DNA of 64,000 nt from Maritalea mobilis (GCF_019800885.1 NZ_JAHVKE010000001.1:62001-126000), one strand, 5' to 3'; numbered from the stretch's first letter, positions 37,134 to 45,963 are shown. Notes: generated from the letters alone by a model not told the origin. Made by a program: numbers and translations.

Positions 37134-37346
37134 CGTGTCCCCCACACATCTGTCGATCAGTGTCACGACTCGCGATGCGTCCCACGCCATCTGTCGTGAC
37201 CCAGTGTGCCTGAGAAAAGATCGCTCGATGCAATTGGGGCAAGCGAGAAAATTGTTTCGTGTAACTATTTTGAAGTGCGGTTGTCGTCCGGTCACACAAC
37301 CAGGTGACGGGCGGGCGAGCGGCCCCCGGGCCAGATCCCGAACATA

Positions 37347-37374
37347 GAAAAAGGCCGCCCCCGAGGGAGCGGCC
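37347..37374 (-). terminator. intrinsic terminator of the rpsF-rpsR-rplI operon
   Basis: The stem GGCCGC (37353-37358)/GCGGCC (37369-37374), with CCC/GGG inside, is followed on the minus strand by TTTTT. It lies just past the rplI stop. Confidence 0.85.
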
Positions 37375-37402
37375 TGATCGTGTCGCGTGGAGGGGCTGAG
37401 GA

Positions 37403-38032
37403 TCAGTCCTCGTCGCCCTCGGTCTCGGTCGTCTCTGCGGCCGGGGCTTCGGCGCCCTCGTCCATATCGTCCAGCTGCGCGGCGCCTATATCGTCGAAGA
37501 GTTCCGCGATCTCGAATTCCGCGGCGGCTTCTTCCTCGGCGGCCAGTTCCTGGATCGACTTGCCCGACGCCTGCAGCTCGGCCTCTTCGGGCGAGCGGGC
37601 GACGTTCAGTTCGATATTCGCCTCGACCTCGGGGTGCAGGACGACATGCACGGTGTGCAGGCCCAGTTCCTTGATCGGGCGCGACAGGACGACCTGCTTG
37701 CGGTCGACGCTGAAGCCGGCCTCGGTTGCGGCGTCGGCGGCGTCACGGGTCGAGACCGACCCGTAGAGCGCACCGGCGTCCGATGCCGAGCGGATGATGA
37801 CGAACTGCTGACCGTCCAGCTTCTCGGCGAGGCTTTCGGCCTCTTTCTTGCTTTCGAGGTTGCGGGCCTCGAGCTGGGCTTTCTGCTGCTCGAACGCGGC
37901 GAGGTTCATCTCGTTCGCGCGCAGGGCCTTCTTCTGCGGCAGAAGGTAGTTGCGGGCGTAGCCGTCCTTGACCGAGACGACCTCGCCCATCTGGCCCAGC
38001 TTGGCCACGCGTTCCAGAAGGATAACGTCCAT
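37403..38032 (-). CDS. rplI: 50S ribosomal protein L9
   Basis: A 209-aa L9. The N-terminal domain ([31 protein letters not shown]..., family signature) binds 23S rRNA, followed by the long connecting helix and C-terminal domain ending near residue 150. The last 55 residues form a very acidic extension ([17 protein letters not shown]...) beyond the roughly 150-aa bacterial norm; similar extensions occur in related alphaproteobacteria. It is the third gene of the rpsF-rpsR-rplI operon. Confidence 0.95.
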   Translation of the reverse strand: MDVILLERVAKLGQMGEVVSVKDGYARNYLLPQKKALRANEMNLAAFEQQKAQLEARNLESKKEAESLAEKLDGQQFVIIRSASDAGALYGSVSTRDAADAATEAGFSVDRKQVVLSRPIKELGLHTVHVVLHPEVEANIELNVARSPEEAELQASGKSIQELAAEEEAAAEFEIAELFDDIGAAQLDDMDEGAEAPAAETTETEGDED

Positions 38033-38044
38033 GACTTGGGCTCC

Positions 38045-38272
38045 TTATTTCACGCTGTAGGGCAGGAGCGCCAGGAACCGGGCACGCTTGATCGCCTTGG
38101 CGAGCTTGCGCTGGTTCTTGGCACCCACGGCGGTGATGCGGGCAGGCACGATCTTGCCGCGCTCGGAAATGTAGCGCTGCAGGAGGCGGGTGTCCTTGTA
38201 GTCGATCTTGGGGGCGTTCTCGCCCTCGAACGGATCGGTCTTGCGGCGACGGAAAAACGGTTTGGCTGCCAT
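38045..38272 (-). CDS. rpsR: 30S ribosomal protein S18
   Basis: A 75-aa S18 with [43 protein letters not shown] and [19 protein letters not shown], all hallmarks of the family. It binds 16S rRNA with S6 in the 30S platform. It lies 15 bp after rpsF and 12 bp before rplI. Confidence 0.96.
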   Translation of the reverse strand: MAAKPFFRRRKTDPFEGENAPKIDYKDTRLLQRYISERGKIVPARITAVGAKNQRKLAKAIKRARFLALLPYSVK

Positions 38273-38287
38273 TGTCCTGTCCTCTCC

Positions 38288-38641
38288 TTAGCGGCGTTCG
38301 CGGCGCGTTTCGCGCTCGTCGCGTTTCTGCATCTGAACCGAGGGGCCCTCGTCGTGCTCGTCGACCTTGATGGTCATGACGCGCATCACGTCATCATGCA
38401 GGCGCATCAGGCGCTCCATCTCCTGCACGGCCGTCGCCGGGGCGTCGGTGCGCATGTAGGCATAGTGGCCCTTGCGGTTCTTGTTGATCTTGTAGGCCAT
38501 GGTCTTGACACCCCAGTACTCGGTGCCGACCACTTCGCCGCCATTGTCCTTGAGGACGGTGCCGAAATGCTCGATCAGGCCTTCGGCTTGCGCGTTCGAC
38601 AGGTCCTGACGCGCAATGAACACATGCTCATAGAGAGCCAT
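38288..38641 (-). CDS. rpsF: 30S ribosomal protein S6
   Basis: A 117-aa S6 (MALYEHVFIARQDLSNAQAE start), with EYWGVKTMAYKINKNRKGHY and the C-terminal basic tail. It pairs with S18 in the 30S platform. Start ATG 38641 has GGAGATGAC upstream; the frame further upstream is not S6. First gene of the operon. Confidence 0.96.
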   Translation of the reverse strand: MALYEHVFIARQDLSNAQAEGLIEHFGTVLKDNGGEVVGTEYWGVKTMAYKINKNRKGHYAYMRTDAPATAVQEMERLMRLHDDVMRVMTIKVDEHDEGPSVQMQKRDERETRRERR

Positions 38642-39018
38642 GTCATCTCCAGTGCTGTTTCGGGCGTCTTTCAAAGGCCGGATGCTTCCATCTCCGCCCC
38701 CCGGCCACGAGGGAGCACGCCGTTCAGATTGACTTGGCGGAGATTGCGCCGCGTATACGCGCGTGCAGGCAGGATGGCAAGTCCCGCGCGGCACCGCTGC
38801 GTCGCCCGTGGCCCTGGTGGGCCGGCCCGGCGCGTGCGGGCCACATCTTGGGGTCGTACCGGCGGCTTCCCCATAGATGCCATTCTTTTGCCGCCAGCCG
38901 GCCCAATTCGCGCCGTGATCTGCCCCTATATTGCCCAAATCGGGTCTGCCAACCCGACCGTTTCGCGTCTCAAGTCTGCAGCCGTAGTGCTGCGTTACCT
39001 GGGAAAGGAGATGCCCCC
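38642..39018. other. intergenic region between rpsF and the pilin-like gene
   Basis: About 375 bp with no convincing gene. It must hold the divergent promoters. Frames read across it have poor coding character. A weak hairpin (CGGGT/ACCCG, 38941-38956) lies near the right end. I see no RNA gene or conserved operator. Confidence 0.6.
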
Positions 39019-39222
39019 ATGCGCGTTGCGCAGTTCATCTGGCGCCAGGATGGCGTCGTCACGGTCGATTGGGTCGTTCTTCTGGGCGCGCTCACGGTGG
39101 CCGGTTTGTTGGTGCTCAGCATGATGACTGGCTCACTCGGTGATCACTCGACCACCGTGGCCAGTGAATTGCAGGACCCCCATTTCAACACGACCTGGAC
39201 CTTGCCGGCCGAAAGCGACTGA
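39019..39222 (+). CDS. short Flp/Tad-pilin-like membrane-anchored protein
   Basis: A 67-aa protein with AAGGAG upstream. It reads DGVVTVDWVVLLGALTVAGLLVL near the N-terminus: a charged start, the motif DGxVTVDWV seen in Rhodobacteraceae Flp/pilin-like proteins, then one hydrophobic helix and a 35-residue polar tail. The N-terminal 45 residues are clearly homologous to the start of the 335-aa protein 187 bp downstream (DGGVATIDWLVLLGALTTSG). No tad secretion genes are nearby. Confidence 0.6.
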   Translation: MRVAQFIWRQDGVVTVDWVVLLGALTVAGLLVLSMMTGSLGDHSTTVASELQDPHFNTTWTLPAESD

Positions 39223-39408
39223 CGCCACGAAGCCTGTGCCGGCCTCCGGACCGGTTTCCTGTCCGTGTCGCGCCGCCGTTCGGGGCGGAAACCATGACGT
39301 CTCCCCACCCCTGCCGCAATTCAGCCCGATTTCCCGGAGATTTTCGCCTCCATGACTACGTGCGTCCACGACAGGTGATCGTCGGGCGCGATTCTGGAGG
39401 TATTGCCC

Positions 39409-40416
39409 GTGACACGCCGGCTCAGCACCATGACCCGTTTCATCCAAGCCGAAGATGGCGGCGTCGCCACCATCGACTGGCTGGTGCTGCTGGGCGCCTT
39501 GACCACCTCGGGCCTGATTGTGTTCGACATGGGCATCGGCTCCATGACCGAGCACACCGGCAACGTGCGTGACGAGATCCAGGCAGAGGAATTCGTCTCG
39601 GACTGGGATGAGTACATTCCCGTTGCTGCCGATCCGGTGGATGACGGCTCCCAGTCGGGCAACGGCAACAACGGTCACGGCAACGATTCTGACCATTGCG
39701 ACGCGTCGAACCCCGGCAACGCGCATTGGTGCTGGGGGGATTTCACGGATGATGACGGGGCTCCTCCGGGGCAGGATGACGGTGGGACCGATGTCGTGGT
39801 TGTCGATCCCGTCACGGATCCCGACCCTGTGACGGATCCAGACCCGGTGACGGACCCCGATCCGGTGACGGACCCCGATCCGACCACCGACCCCGTCACA
39901 GACCCGGGCGCTGGCGACGGCACCTCCGATCCAGACCCGGTGACAGACCCCGACCCGGTGACAGACCCCGACCCCTACAACCCGGCCACCCCCGTCGTCG
40001 GCTGCCCGAGCACCAATTACCTTGGCGATCCCTATGCCAATAACGGTCCCGATCTCGAAGACGACCAGATGTGGATCCGAGATGTCAGCGCCGGCGGCGG
40101 CACCCATCTCAGCCAATGCCCCGGGATCGACGGAACCGGTTATGTCTACGCCGATCCCACCATCTCGCTGACCCTGTCCGACATGGATGATTTCAGCCGT
40201 TTCGAGGTGCGCCTCTATAGCGACTGCGACACGACCCTGCTGATCCGCGATGCCAACGGCACCTACTACTTCGACGACGACAGCGGCTCTGGCCTCAACT
40301 CCCGCCTGCGCCTCTACGATATGCTGGCGCTGAACGGGCAGGTCGATATCTACATCGGCACCTACGGTGGGGACACCTGCGACGACGTGGATATCCGCAT
40401 CCGCCTCAAGGACTGA
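39409..40416 (+). CDS. pilin-like anchor, VTDPDP repeats and C-terminal PPC-like domain
   Basis: A 335-aa protein with three parts. Residues 1-60: pilin-like N-terminus (FIQAEDGGVATIDWLVLLGA, one hydrophobic helix). Residues 65-205: acidic, low-complexity, with VTDPDP-type repeats. Residues 200-335: one PPC-like domain with the same pattern as at 31142 and 33205 (CPSTNYLG, LSQCPGIDGTG, SDCDTTLLIRD, YYFDDDSGSG, LNGQVDIYIGTYGGDTC). GTG 39409 was chosen for the GGAGG eight bases upstream; ATG 39430 is possible. It could be a minor-pilin or tip-adhesin-like surface protein. Confidence 0.65.
   Translation: MTRRLSTMTRFIQAEDGGVATIDWLVLLGALTTSGLIVFDMGIGSMTEHTGNVRDEIQAEEFVSDWDEYIPVAADPVDDGSQSGNGNNGHGNDSDHCDASNPGNAHWCWGDFTDDDGAPPGQDDGGTDVVVVDPVTDPDPVTDPDPVTDPDPVTDPDPTTDPVTDPGAGDGTSDPDPVTDPDPVTDPDPYNPATPVVGCPSTNYLGDPYANNGPDLEDDQMWIRDVSAGGGTHLSQCPGIDGTGYVYADPTISLTLSDMDDFSRFEVRLYSDCDTTLLIRDANGTYYFDDDSGSGLNSRLRLYDMLALNGQVDIYIGTYGGDTCDDVDIRIRLKD
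39804..39976 (+). repeat. tandem repeats encoding VTDPDP
   Basis: In-frame, imperfect 12- to 18-nt units (such as GTGACGGACCCCGATCCG) encode repeated VTDPDP, broken by GAGDGTS. They form the flexible, negatively charged linker of the pilin-like protein. Copy number may vary by slippage. Confidence 0.8.
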
Positions 40417-40436
40417 GCCGGCCGCCCCGCGCGGCA

Positions 40437-40454
40437 GCAAGCGGCGCCGCTTGC
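40437..40454. terminator. hairpin after the PPC-like protein gene
   Basis: An 18-nt perfect palindrome, GCAAGCGGCGCCGCTTGC, lies 20 bp after the stop codon and 70 bp before fabD. No T-tract follows, so terminator function is tentative. Confidence 0.4.
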
Positions 40455-40525
40455 CGATTGCCCCGGCGCAGGCTTTGCGATAGCCCCCTCGGTCAAGTGA
40501 TTGACCGCCCGAGGGAGAGCATACC

Positions 40526-41467
40526 ATGACCCGCGCCTTCATCTTTCCCGGCCAGGGGGCCCAGACCATCGGTATGGGACGCGACCTGGCCGAGGCCTAT
40601 CCCGAGGCCCGCGCCGTTTTCGACGAGGTGGACGCCGCGCTGGGCGAGAAACTCTCGACCCTGATCTGGGAGGGCGAGCAGGACGACCTGACCCTCACGC
40701 GCAACGCCCAGCCCGCGCTGATGGCGACCTCGATGGCCGCGATGGCCGCGCTCAGGGCCGAAGGGGTCGAGGTCGGCCGCGCGGCCTATGTCGCGGGTCA
40801 CTCGCTGGGCGAATATTCCGCGCTGGCCGCCGCGGGCGCACTCAGCATCGGCGATGCCGCGCGGCTTCTGCGCGTCCGGGGCGAGGCGATGCAACAGGCC
40901 GTTCCGGCGGGCGAGGGCGCGATGGCCGCGCTTCTGGGCCTCGATTTCGACACCGCGACCGCGGTCGCCGCCGAGGCCGCGCAAGGCGAGATCTGCGAAG
41001 CCGCCAATGACAACGACCCGGCGCAGGTCGTGATCTCGGGCCACCGCGAGGCCGTTGCCCGCGCGACCGAGATCGCCAAGGAGCGCGGCGCCAAGCGCGC
41101 CGTGATGCTGCCCGTCTCCGCCCCGTTCCATTGCGCCCTGATGCAGCCCGCCGCCGACGCCATGGCCAAGGCGCTGGCCGAGGTCGACATGAACGCCCCG
41201 GTTGTGCCGCTGGTCGGCAATGTCACCGCGCAGGCCGAAAGCTCGCCCACAGTGATCCGCACCAACCTCGTCGCGCAGGTGACGGGCCGTGTCCGTTGGC
41301 GCGAAAGCGTGATGTGGATGGCCGCCCATGGCGTGACCGAGATGTGGGAGATCGGCGCAGGCAAGGCGCTGTCGGGCATGGTCAAGCGCATCGACCGCGC
41401 CGTCGCGACCCGCGCCGTCAGCACCCCCGACGAGGTTAAGGCCGCCGCCGCCGCGCTCGATGCGTAA
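40526..41467 (+). CDS. fabD: malonyl-CoA:ACP transacylase
   Basis: A 313-aa alpha/beta hydrolase-fold acyltransferase. The nucleophile motif GHSLGEYSAL places the active Ser at residue 93; the N-terminal FPGQGAQ and the SAPFHCALM histidine motif complete the active site. It loads malonyl groups on AcpP for fatty acid chain extension in the cytoplasm. It overlaps the next gene by eight bases and begins the fabD-fabG-acpP-fabF run. Confidence 0.94.
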   Translation: MTRAFIFPGQGAQTIGMGRDLAEAYPEARAVFDEVDAALGEKLSTLIWEGEQDDLTLTRNAQPALMATSMAAMAALRAEGVEVGRAAYVAGHSLGEYSALAAAGALSIGDAARLLRVRGEAMQQAVPAGEGAMAALLGLDFDTATAVAAEAAQGEICEAANDNDPAQVVISGHREAVARATEIAKERGAKRAVMLPVSAPFHCALMQPAADAMAKALAEVDMNAPVVPLVGNVTAQAESSPTVIRTNLVAQVTGRVRWRESVMWMAAHGVTEMWEIGAGKALSGMVKRIDRAVATRAVSTPDEVKAAAAALDA

Positions 41468-42035
41468 AAGACTCCTATACTGGGCGCTCGGCCTTGTCGT
41501 GGCCGTGGGCGGCACCGCCGCGTTGCTGGTGCTTGCCATGGCGGGGGCGACGACATTCCGCGTCGAGGATGGCACGCGGCTCCATGTCGAGGGCAAGATC
41601 ACCGGTGCCAGTACGGAGCGTGTCACCAACCTGCTGGAGCAGCACCCCGGCCTGACCGAGGTGGTTCTGGGCGACATCATCGGCACCGATGACGCCAACT
41701 GGCTGCTGGCCATCGGCTACCACTTTCGCAATGCCGGGCTGACGACGCGGGCGGTCGGCACGCTGGACAATGACGCGATCCTGCTGTGGCTGGCAGGTGT
41801 TGAACGGCGGATCGACGGCGGCACCCTGCGCGTCACCGATGCCGAAAGCGCGCGTGAGCTTGGCCTTCCATTCGACCGCAGCCCGGTCGCGGCGGCCGAA
41901 CGGCGGCGCTTTTCCACCGCGATGCTCGGCGACGAGGGGGTCGCCCTCGCCATCGAGGCGCTGCGGGCCGAGGGCGGTCTTCACCTTCTGGAGCCGGACA
42001 GCGCCCTGATCCGCCCGCTTCTGTCGGCTGACTAG
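41460..42035 (+). CDS. membrane-anchored ClpP/crotonase-fold-like protein, function unknown
   Basis: A 191-aa protein with an N-terminal anchor (LLYWALGLVVAVGGTAALLV) and a periplasmic domain. The segment VEGKITGASTERVTNLLEQH through GTDDANWLLAIGYHFRNAGLTTRAVG resembles the ClpP/crotonase-like periplasmic proteins (COG3904 type), where the strand-loop-helix is formed by L-x-S-x-G-G-x-x-x-x-A. The catalytic Ser/Gly-Gly are not evident here. It overlaps fabD by eight bases, so it is part of this operon despite having no obvious link with fatty acid synthesis. Confidence 0.5.
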   Translation: MRKRLLYWALGLVVAVGGTAALLVLAMAGATTFRVEDGTRLHVEGKITGASTERVTNLLEQHPGLTEVVLGDIIGTDDANWLLAIGYHFRNAGLTTRAVGTLDNDAILLWLAGVERRIDGGTLRVTDAESARELGLPFDRSPVAAAERRRFSTAMLGDEGVALAIEALRAEGGLHLLEPDSALIRPLLSAD

Positions 42036-42114
42036 GCGCGGCAGCCCGGGCTATGGAACGCCGCGCCGCGACCTGCTAGGGAAAGCCGCAAATCCACGGA
42101 GCGGAGGCACGGGT

Positions 42115-42852
42115 ATGTTCGAGCTGAATGGGAAAACGGCGCTGGTCACCGGCGCATCGGGCGGCATCGGGGCCGAGGTGGCGCGCGCGCTGCACGCGGC
42201 GGGCGCAACGGTCGGCCTGTCGGGCACGCGGGTCGAACCGCTGGAGGCGCTGGCCGCCGATCTGGCCGAGCGCGCCCATGTCCTGCCCTGCAACCTCTCC
42301 GACCCCGAAGCCGTCGAGGCGCTGCCGAAACAGGCCGTCGAGGCGATGGGATCGCTCGATATCCTCGTGAACAACGCCGGGATCACCCGCGACAACCTGT
42401 TCATGCGCATGTCCGACGAGGAATGGGCGCAGGTGCTCGACGTGAACCTGACCGCCGCCATGCGCCTGTGCCGCGGCGCGTTGCGCGGTATGATGAAGGC
42501 CCGCTGGGGCCGCATCGTGAACATCACCTCGGTCGTGGGCGCCACCGGCAATCCGGGGCAGGGCAACTACGCCGCCGCCAAGGCGGGCATGGTCGGCATG
42601 TCCAAGTCGCTCGCCTACGAGGTCGCCAGCCGCGGCATCACGGTGAACTGCGTCGCGCCGGGCTTCATCGAAACGGCGATGACGGACAAGCTCAACGACG
42701 ACCAGAAGGGCAAGATCCTGTCGCAGATCCCGGCGGGCCGCATGGGCAGCCCCGCCGAGATCGCCTCGGCCGTGCTCTACCTCGCCAGCGCCGAGGCGGG
42801 CTACGTCACGGGCGCCACGCTGCATGTCAACGGCGGCATGGCGATGATCTGA
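42115..42852 (+). CDS. fabG: 3-oxoacyl-ACP reductase
   Basis: A 245-aa short-chain dehydrogenase. Motifs: TGASGGIG (residues 12-19, NADPH binding), NNAG (86-89), catalytic Ser139, Tyr152 and Lys156 in NYAAAKAGM, and the family end YVTGATLHVNGGMAM. It reduces 3-oxoacyl-ACP to the 3-hydroxyacyl form. GGAGG lies just upstream. It is the second fab gene here, followed by acpP. Confidence 0.94.
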   Translation: MFELNGKTALVTGASGGIGAEVARALHAAGATVGLSGTRVEPLEALAADLAERAHVLPCNLSDPEAVEALPKQAVEAMGSLDILVNNAGITRDNLFMRMSDEEWAQVLDVNLTAAMRLCRGALRGMMKARWGRIVNITSVVGATGNPGQGNYAAAKAGMVGMSKSLAYEVASRGITVNCVAPGFIETAMTDKLNDDQKGKILSQIPAGRMGSPAEIASAVLYLASAEAGYVTGATLHVNGGMAMI

Positions 42853-42901
42853 GCCGAGGGATGGGGGCCTGACGCGGCGTCATTTTGCCCGGCTCTCCCC
42901 A

Positions 42902-42929
42902 TTGCCTTCGAAAAAATCTGTGATATGAG
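42902..42929 (+). promoter_or_regulatory. candidate promoter of acpP
   Basis: TTGCCT (42902-42907), a 16-base spacer and TATGAG (42924-42929) fit a moderate sigma-70-type promoter, giving a leader of roughly 130 bases. The 210-bp gap before acpP is unusually long for this operon, in line with an extra promoter for the very abundant carrier protein. Confidence 0.4.
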
Positions 42930-43063
42930 CGGCGCAGATTTGCCGGGGGCATGTTGTCTCCCGGTCGGCCCCCTCGGGGGCGAGTGAGCGGCCGGAGAGG
43001 CAGAACGCAAACCTAGAGCGCCCGAAGAGACGAGGGGCGCGACCAAGGAATGAGGACATCAAG

Positions 43064-43297
43064 ATGAGCGACGTCGCAGATCGCGTGAAGAAAATCGTTG
43101 TCGAGCACCTGAGCGTGGAAGAGGACAAGGTGACCGAGAACGCCTCGTTCATCGACGACCTGGGTGCCGACTCGCTGGATACGGTCGAGCTGGTCATGGC
43201 CTTCGAGGAAGAGTTCGGCATCGAGATCCCCGATGACGCCGCCGAGACGATCCAGACCTTCGGCGACGCGGTCAAGTTCATCAAGGAAGCGCAGTAA
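43064..43297 (+). CDS. acpP: acyl carrier protein
   Basis: A 77-aa acidic four-helix carrier. The phosphopantetheine attachment site is Ser37 in [13 protein letters not shown]. It carries growing acyl chains between Fab enzymes. An intrinsic terminator follows directly. Confidence 0.97.
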   Translation: MSDVADRVKKIVVEHLSVEEDKVTENASFIDDLGADSLDTVELVMAFEEEFGIEIPDDAAETIQTFGDAVKFIKEAQ

Positions 43298-43321
43298 GCG
43301 CCTGTCCTGATCGAAGTTCGG

Positions 43322-43352
43322 AAAACGGCGTCCCGCCCGGGGCGCCGTTTTT
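43322..43352 (+). terminator. intrinsic terminator after acpP
   Basis: A nine-base stem, AAAACGGCG (43322-43330) with CGCCGTTTT (43343-43351), with further G-C pairs inside and a T-run after it. Confidence 0.88.
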
Positions 43353-43479
43353 CGTTTCCGACCGGATTTCGTTTGCAGGGCAAGCGCATCCTTGCCGAGG
43401 TCAGGTCGGGCAGGGGATTGCCCCCGGTCCCCCTCTGACGGTATCAGGACGCGGAGTTTCGAACGAAGGGGCGAGAAAC

Positions 43480-44736
43480 ATGCGTCGAGTGGTTGTGACG
43501 GGGCTGGGGCTGGTGACGCCGCTGGCCTGCGGGGTCGAGGAAACCTGGTCGCGTCTGTTGGCCGGAGAGTCGGGCGCAGGCCCGATCACGCGGTTCGATA
43601 CGACGGGCTATGGCACCACCTATGCCTGCGAATTGCCGCGCGGGGACGGGTCGAACGGCACCTTCAATCCCGACGACTGGATGGAGCCCAAGGAGCAGCG
43701 CAAGGTCGATGAGTTCATCCTCTACGGCCTCGCCGCCGCCGACCAGGCGATCAAGGATGCGGGCTGGACGCCCGAAGACACCGACGCGCTGGAGCGCACC
43801 GGCGTCCTGATCGGCTCGGGCATCGGGGGCTTGAGTTCCATCGCCGACACCTCAATCACCCTGAACGAAAAGGGGCCGCGCCGCGTGTCGCCCTTCTTCG
43901 TGCCGGGCGCGCTGATCAACCTTGTCTCGGGTCAGGTCTCGATCCGCTACGGTTTCAAGGGACCGAACCACGCCGTCGTCACCGCCTGCTCGACCGGGGC
44001 GCATGCCATCGGCGACGCGGCCCGCCTGATCCAGTGGGGCGATGCCGACGTGATGGTCGCGGGCGGCGCGGAATCGCCGATCTGCGGCATCGGCATCGCG
44101 GGGTTCAACGCCTGCAAGGCGCTCTCGACCAAACGCGCCGACGATCCGACCAAGGCCTCGCGCCCCTGGGATGCCGATAGCGACGGCTTCGTCATGGGCG
44201 AGGGCGCGGGCATCGTCGTGCTGGAGGAATACGAACACGCCAAGGCGCGCGGCGCCAGGATCTACGGCGAGATCCTCGGCTACGGCCTGTCGGGCGATGC
44301 CTATCACATCACCGCCCCGCCGCCCGATCACGAAGGCGCCGAGCGCGCCATGCGCGCGGCGCTGAAACGCGCGGGGCTACAGGCCTCCGATATCGACTAT
44401 GTCAACGCGCATGGCACCTCGACCATGGCCGACACGATCGAACTGGCCGCCGTCGAGCGTGTGATGGGCGATCACGCCTCCAAGGTGCTGATGTCCTCGA
44501 CCAAGTCGATGACCGGCCACCTTCTGGGGGCTGCCGGCGCGATCGAGGCGATCTTCTCGATCCTCGCCCTGCGCGACCAGGTGGCCCCGCCCACCATCAA
44601 CCTCGACAACCCCGCCGCCGAGACGTCGATCAACCTCTGCGCCAATGCGGCGGTCAAGGCCGAGATCAACACGGTGCAATCCAACAGCTTCGGCTTCGGC
44701 GGCACCAATGCCTGCCTCATCATGGGCAAGGTGTAA
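43480..44736 (+). CDS. fabF: 3-oxoacyl-ACP synthase II
   Basis: A 418-aa condensing enzyme with the Cys-His-His triad: Cys170 (HAVVTACSTGAHAIG), NAHGTSTMADTIE and TKSMTGHLLGAAG. The N-terminus MRRVVVTGLGLVTPLA is typical. It extends acyl-ACP with malonyl-ACP. It follows the acpP terminator, so it has its own promoter or relies on read-through; mltG follows after six bases. Confidence 0.95.
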   Translation: MRRVVVTGLGLVTPLACGVEETWSRLLAGESGAGPITRFDTTGYGTTYACELPRGDGSNGTFNPDDWMEPKEQRKVDEFILYGLAAADQAIKDAGWTPEDTDALERTGVLIGSGIGGLSSIADTSITLNEKGPRRVSPFFVPGALINLVSGQVSIRYGFKGPNHAVVTACSTGAHAIGDAARLIQWGDADVMVAGGAESPICGIGIAGFNACKALSTKRADDPTKASRPWDADSDGFVMGEGAGIVVLEEYEHAKARGARIYGEILGYGLSGDAYHITAPPPDHEGAERAMRAALKRAGLQASDIDYVNAHGTSTMADTIELAAVERVMGDHASKVLMSSTKSMTGHLLGAAGAIEAIFSILALRDQVAPPTINLDNPAAETSINLCANAAVKAEINTVQSNSFGFGGTNACLIMGKV

Positions 44737-44742
44737 CCGGCC

Positions 44743-45900
44743 ATGTGGAAATCCGTTGCCGCGAACGGGATGAGCTTTCTGATCGTGGCGCTGATCGCGC
44801 TGGCGGGCGTCATCGGCTGGGGACAGCACCAGTTCGAGGCCGAGGGCCCGCTCGATCAGCCGGTCTTCTACGAGGTGCCGCGCGGCGCCTCGCTGTCCGA
44901 GGTCTCGGCCGGGCTGGAAGAGGCGGGCGCCATCACCAACGCCATGATCTTCCGCCTCGGCACCGAGTATGCCGACCGCGCGGGCGATTTGCGCTTCGGC
45001 AATTACGAGATCCCGGCCGGTGCCTCCATGGCCGAGATCCTCGATATCGTGACCACCGGCGGCCCCTCGACCTTCCGCTACCTCGCCACCTATGTCCTGC
45101 GCATCGACGGCACGGGCGAGTTGCGCCTGCGCGAACGCGTGCCGGGGGAAGAGGCGCTGCGCGAACTGGCCGATTTCTCCTATGACGACGAGATCCCCGC
45201 GATCTACCGCGAACTGGTCGAGAGCGACTCGATCAATTTCTACCGCGTGGCGATCCCCGAGGGCCTGACCAGCTGGCAGATCGTCGAGGGGTTGAACCGC
45301 GCCGATTTCCTGACCGGCGAGGTGACCGAGATCCCGCCCGAGGGGATGCTGGCCCCCGACACCTACGAGATGCGCCGCGGGGCCGACCGCAACGAGTTGC
45401 TGGCCCAGATGCAGGAGGCGCAGGCGGCGATCCTGGCCGAGGCATGGGAGAACCGCGTCGACGGCCTGCCGCTGGCCAGCCCGGAAGAGGCGCTGATCCT
45501 CGCCTCGATCATCGAGAAGGAAACCGGCGTGCCCGAGGAACGGCGGCAGGTGGCCAGCGTCTTCGTCAACCGCCTGAACCGCGGCATGCGCCTGCAGACC
45601 GACCCGACGGTGATCTATGGAATCACGAACGGGCAGGGCGTGCTGGGACGGGGGATTCGCGCCTCGGAACTGCGGGCCGAGACGCCCTACAACACCTATG
45701 TCATCGACGGTCTGCCGCCCACGCCCATCGCCAATCCGGGCCGCGCGGCGATCGAGGCGGCGCTTGACCCCGACGAAACGCCCTACGTGTTCTTCGTCGC
45801 CGATGGCACGGGCGGGCATGCCTTTGCCGAGACATTGGCCGAGCATAACGAGAATGTCGCCCGCTGGCGGCAGATCGAGGCCGAACGCGCCAACCAGTGA
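44743..45900 (+). CDS. mltG: endolytic murein transglycosylase MltG
   Basis: A 385-aa YceG/MltG family enzyme. An N-terminal membrane anchor (FLIVALIALAGVIGW) is followed by a LysM-like subdomain and the catalytic domain, with the active Glu at residue 258 in ASIIEKETG, then QTDPTVIYG, YNTYVIDGLPPTPIANPG and YVFFVADGTGGHAFA. It cleaves nascent glycan strands at the inner membrane. It marks the left border of the GTA cluster. Confidence 0.93.
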   Translation: MWKSVAANGMSFLIVALIALAGVIGWGQHQFEAEGPLDQPVFYEVPRGASLSEVSAGLEEAGAITNAMIFRLGTEYADRAGDLRFGNYEIPAGASMAEILDIVTTGGPSTFRYLATYVLRIDGTGELRLRERVPGEEALRELADFSYDDEIPAIYRELVESDSINFYRVAIPEGLTSWQIVEGLNRADFLTGEVTEIPPEGMLAPDTYEMRRGADRNELLAQMQEAQAAILAEAWENRVDGLPLASPEEALILASIIEKETGVPEERRQVASVFVNRLNRGMRLQTDPTVIYGITNGQGVLGRGIRASELRAETPYNTYVIDGLPPTPIANPGRAAIEAALDPDETPYVFFVADGTGGHAFAETLAEHNENVARWRQIEAERANQ

Positions 45901-45963
45901 AATCAAGGGCTTGGCCCTGGACGGGTCGCGCGCGCGCGGGGTCTTGACCCCCGCCCGCGCGCG

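Noticed and set aside
39804-39976. Regular short repeats, CRISPR-like at first sight
   Set aside because: Units of 12-18 nt without spacers, in frame, encoding VTDPDP; no cas genes.
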